Source of the DNA: Serilophus lunatus
Taxonomy: Eukaryota; Chordata; Aves; Passeriformes; Eurylaimidae
DNA length: 64,000 bases
Assembly (NCBI GenBank): GCA_013399895.1
Contig: VXBA01002400.1
Location: 310,752 to 374,751, forward strand
Reading direction: 5' to 3'
Shown here: piece by piece, positions 62,794 through 64,000 of the stretch
Layout: each line of letters starts with the position of its first letter
Position numbering within the stretch: position 1 is the first letter of the stretch
Translations under genes and position numbers: made by a program
Notes under the pieces: model-generated
The model's input: the letters and a program-made list of their open reading frames with translations, nothing else
Database searches by the model: none
What the model was told of the DNA's origin: nothing

Positions 62794-64000
62794 AATATAT
62801 TGGATACAGAGGATATAATGGTAACAACAAACACTCTATTTGCAAATCTGGCCATTTACACAGCAGTTTAGTTACTTTTAATATATTCTACTTATAGTTC
62901 TATGCACAATTTAAAAAGTTTGGGACATCACTGTATTACACATTCTCATGAGATCCCTTTATGGCCTTCAACTTTCTGCTATTTTTACTACATTATCTAA
63001 GCTTTTACAGTGGGAGGAAAAATGGAAAAGACAGACTGGTGTCCAAATCCCTTTCTTCCTGACCCTACACTAAGACTATTCTTTCTGCCTCATTGTTATG
63101 TGAGATAATATTTCTCTTTCTTACCTAGAACAAAGTATCTGTTATTGTTTCTCTTTTTCTCCATCTGCATCATTACTTCTCTGTTCACTTAGAATCTCCA
63201 CTCTCTTCTCTTAAAAATTACCAGAACTTACATCATTCTCTCAAATTCTGTTAGCACTGGATTCGTGACATTTTGTTATCGGCACAGTTTCTTGAAATTT
63301 CTTTAACTCTCTTTATCTTCTGCTTCTGGATGTTCTTTGAACATCTTTTCTTTTTTTTTTTTTTTTTTTTTTTCCTTGTTCCTTTGAAGTTCTTATAAGA
63401 ATGTCTTTGGCACTTCAGGTATGTCCAGTAACAGTAACAAAACATGGCAAATCAGTGTTTTAACAAAACAATGTGAAAAATCTCATTTCATTTACTCAAA
63501 GTTCATCTCGGAAAATTTAAAAGATGCAATCTGATTCCAATTGCATCATATAAATAAATGCCAGACAGAACACGAAACCGTCAGATTTAAACACAGAGAG
63601 TCTCCACTTTTATGATGGCTCACTTCTTTGTTATTTCTTGGTTCTGTGAGTGACGCAAAAGAAAATACAAAACATTGCCATCAGTGGAGTAATGTTTCTT
63701 ATATAATATTGAAGCTATTTATGTGGTAAGACTAAAAAAAACCAAAACAGCTGACTGCAAAGGGTTTCTCAATGAAGGTGCTTTACAATAATGCATCTCC
63801 CTCCAACATCTACATTATATAATCCCTTTGTCCAAAATGCTTGAACCATTCTGTAGGAAGTTAACCTGCTATACATTTTAAAGTCTTTATCAGAATTTCT
63901 TATTTTAAACAAAAGTAAAATATAGCTTACATATACACACATACATATGGACGTAAAACATTGGGATCAGTGCAAAAATGCAAGCTTTACTGAATTTTAC
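62794..64000. other. Non-genic AT-rich sequence
   Basis: I see nothing gene-like. A T23 run lies at 63351-63373. The 64-codon minus frame across it encodes a poly-lysine artefact. Confidence 0.7.
63351..63373. repeat. T23 homopolymer
   Basis: This is the longest homopolymer in the window, preceded by CTTTTC. No SINE or retrogene body adjoins it on the minus strand, where it would read as poly(A). Confidence 0.93.

Noticed and set aside
63251..63445. Minus frame with a lysine run
   Set aside because: It is the translation of the T23 homopolymer.
1..64000. Search for CRISPR arrays, operons, tRNA and rRNA genes
   Set aside because: No regularly spaced repeats, no tRNA B-box with a plausible cloverleaf and no rRNA-like sequence were seen; the DNA is vertebrate nuclear.

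Overview
This window is AT-rich vertebrate nuclear DNA, and its repeats point to a bird. Three CR1 retrotransposon copies are present. One carries three copies of the 8-bp CR1 3'-tail unit and recognisable reverse-transcriptase coding. There are also two solo retroviral LTRs of a type I associate with bird genomes. I see no bacterial features: no operons, ribosome binding sites, CRISPR arrays or rRNA. I found no tRNA gene and no intact protein-coding gene. Nearly all open frames are chance frames in AT-rich DNA. The window reads as intergenic DNA or the interior of a very large intron.

Layout. 1-4521: unique AT-rich DNA with simple repeats. 4522-5320: a 5'-truncated CR1 on the minus strand, with a single N exactly where about 110 codons of reverse transcriptase are missing. 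5321-21850: unique DNA with two unusually long open stretches (9977-10906 plus, 13070-13663 minus) and two weak exon-like segments (6878-6955, 15637-15774). 21850-22800: the one GC-richer block, with a 30-bp tandem duplication, followed by a perfect 25-bp palindrome at 22898-22922. 22923-29921: unique DNA with a Z-DNA-like tract and a perfect 12-bp hairpin near 26.1-26.3 kb. 29922-30102: an ancient inverted-repeat element resembling a non-autonomous DNA transposon. 30103-37595: unique DNA, including a short stretch with three nuclear-receptor half-sites. 37601-38152: a complete solo LTR flanked by GTCAG. 44603-45510: a second solo LTR, opposite orientation, flanked by ATCAT and interrupted by a 480-base assembly gap. 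45516-64000: unique DNA with two short CR1 fragments (52.8 kb, 62.7 kb) and several exon-like segments.

The exon candidates are segments with an open frame bounded by plausible splice signals. They lie at 57984-58208 and 61053-61412 on minus, and at 49631-49690 and 59875-59925 on plus. None matches a protein I recognise, they lie on both strands, and each could be chance. The best-supported contents are therefore the transposable elements, whose target-site duplications and decay can be read directly. The most useful new points are the two solo LTRs with intact 5-bp duplications, the probable hidden assembly gap inside the CR1, and the short inverted-repeat element at 29.9 kb.
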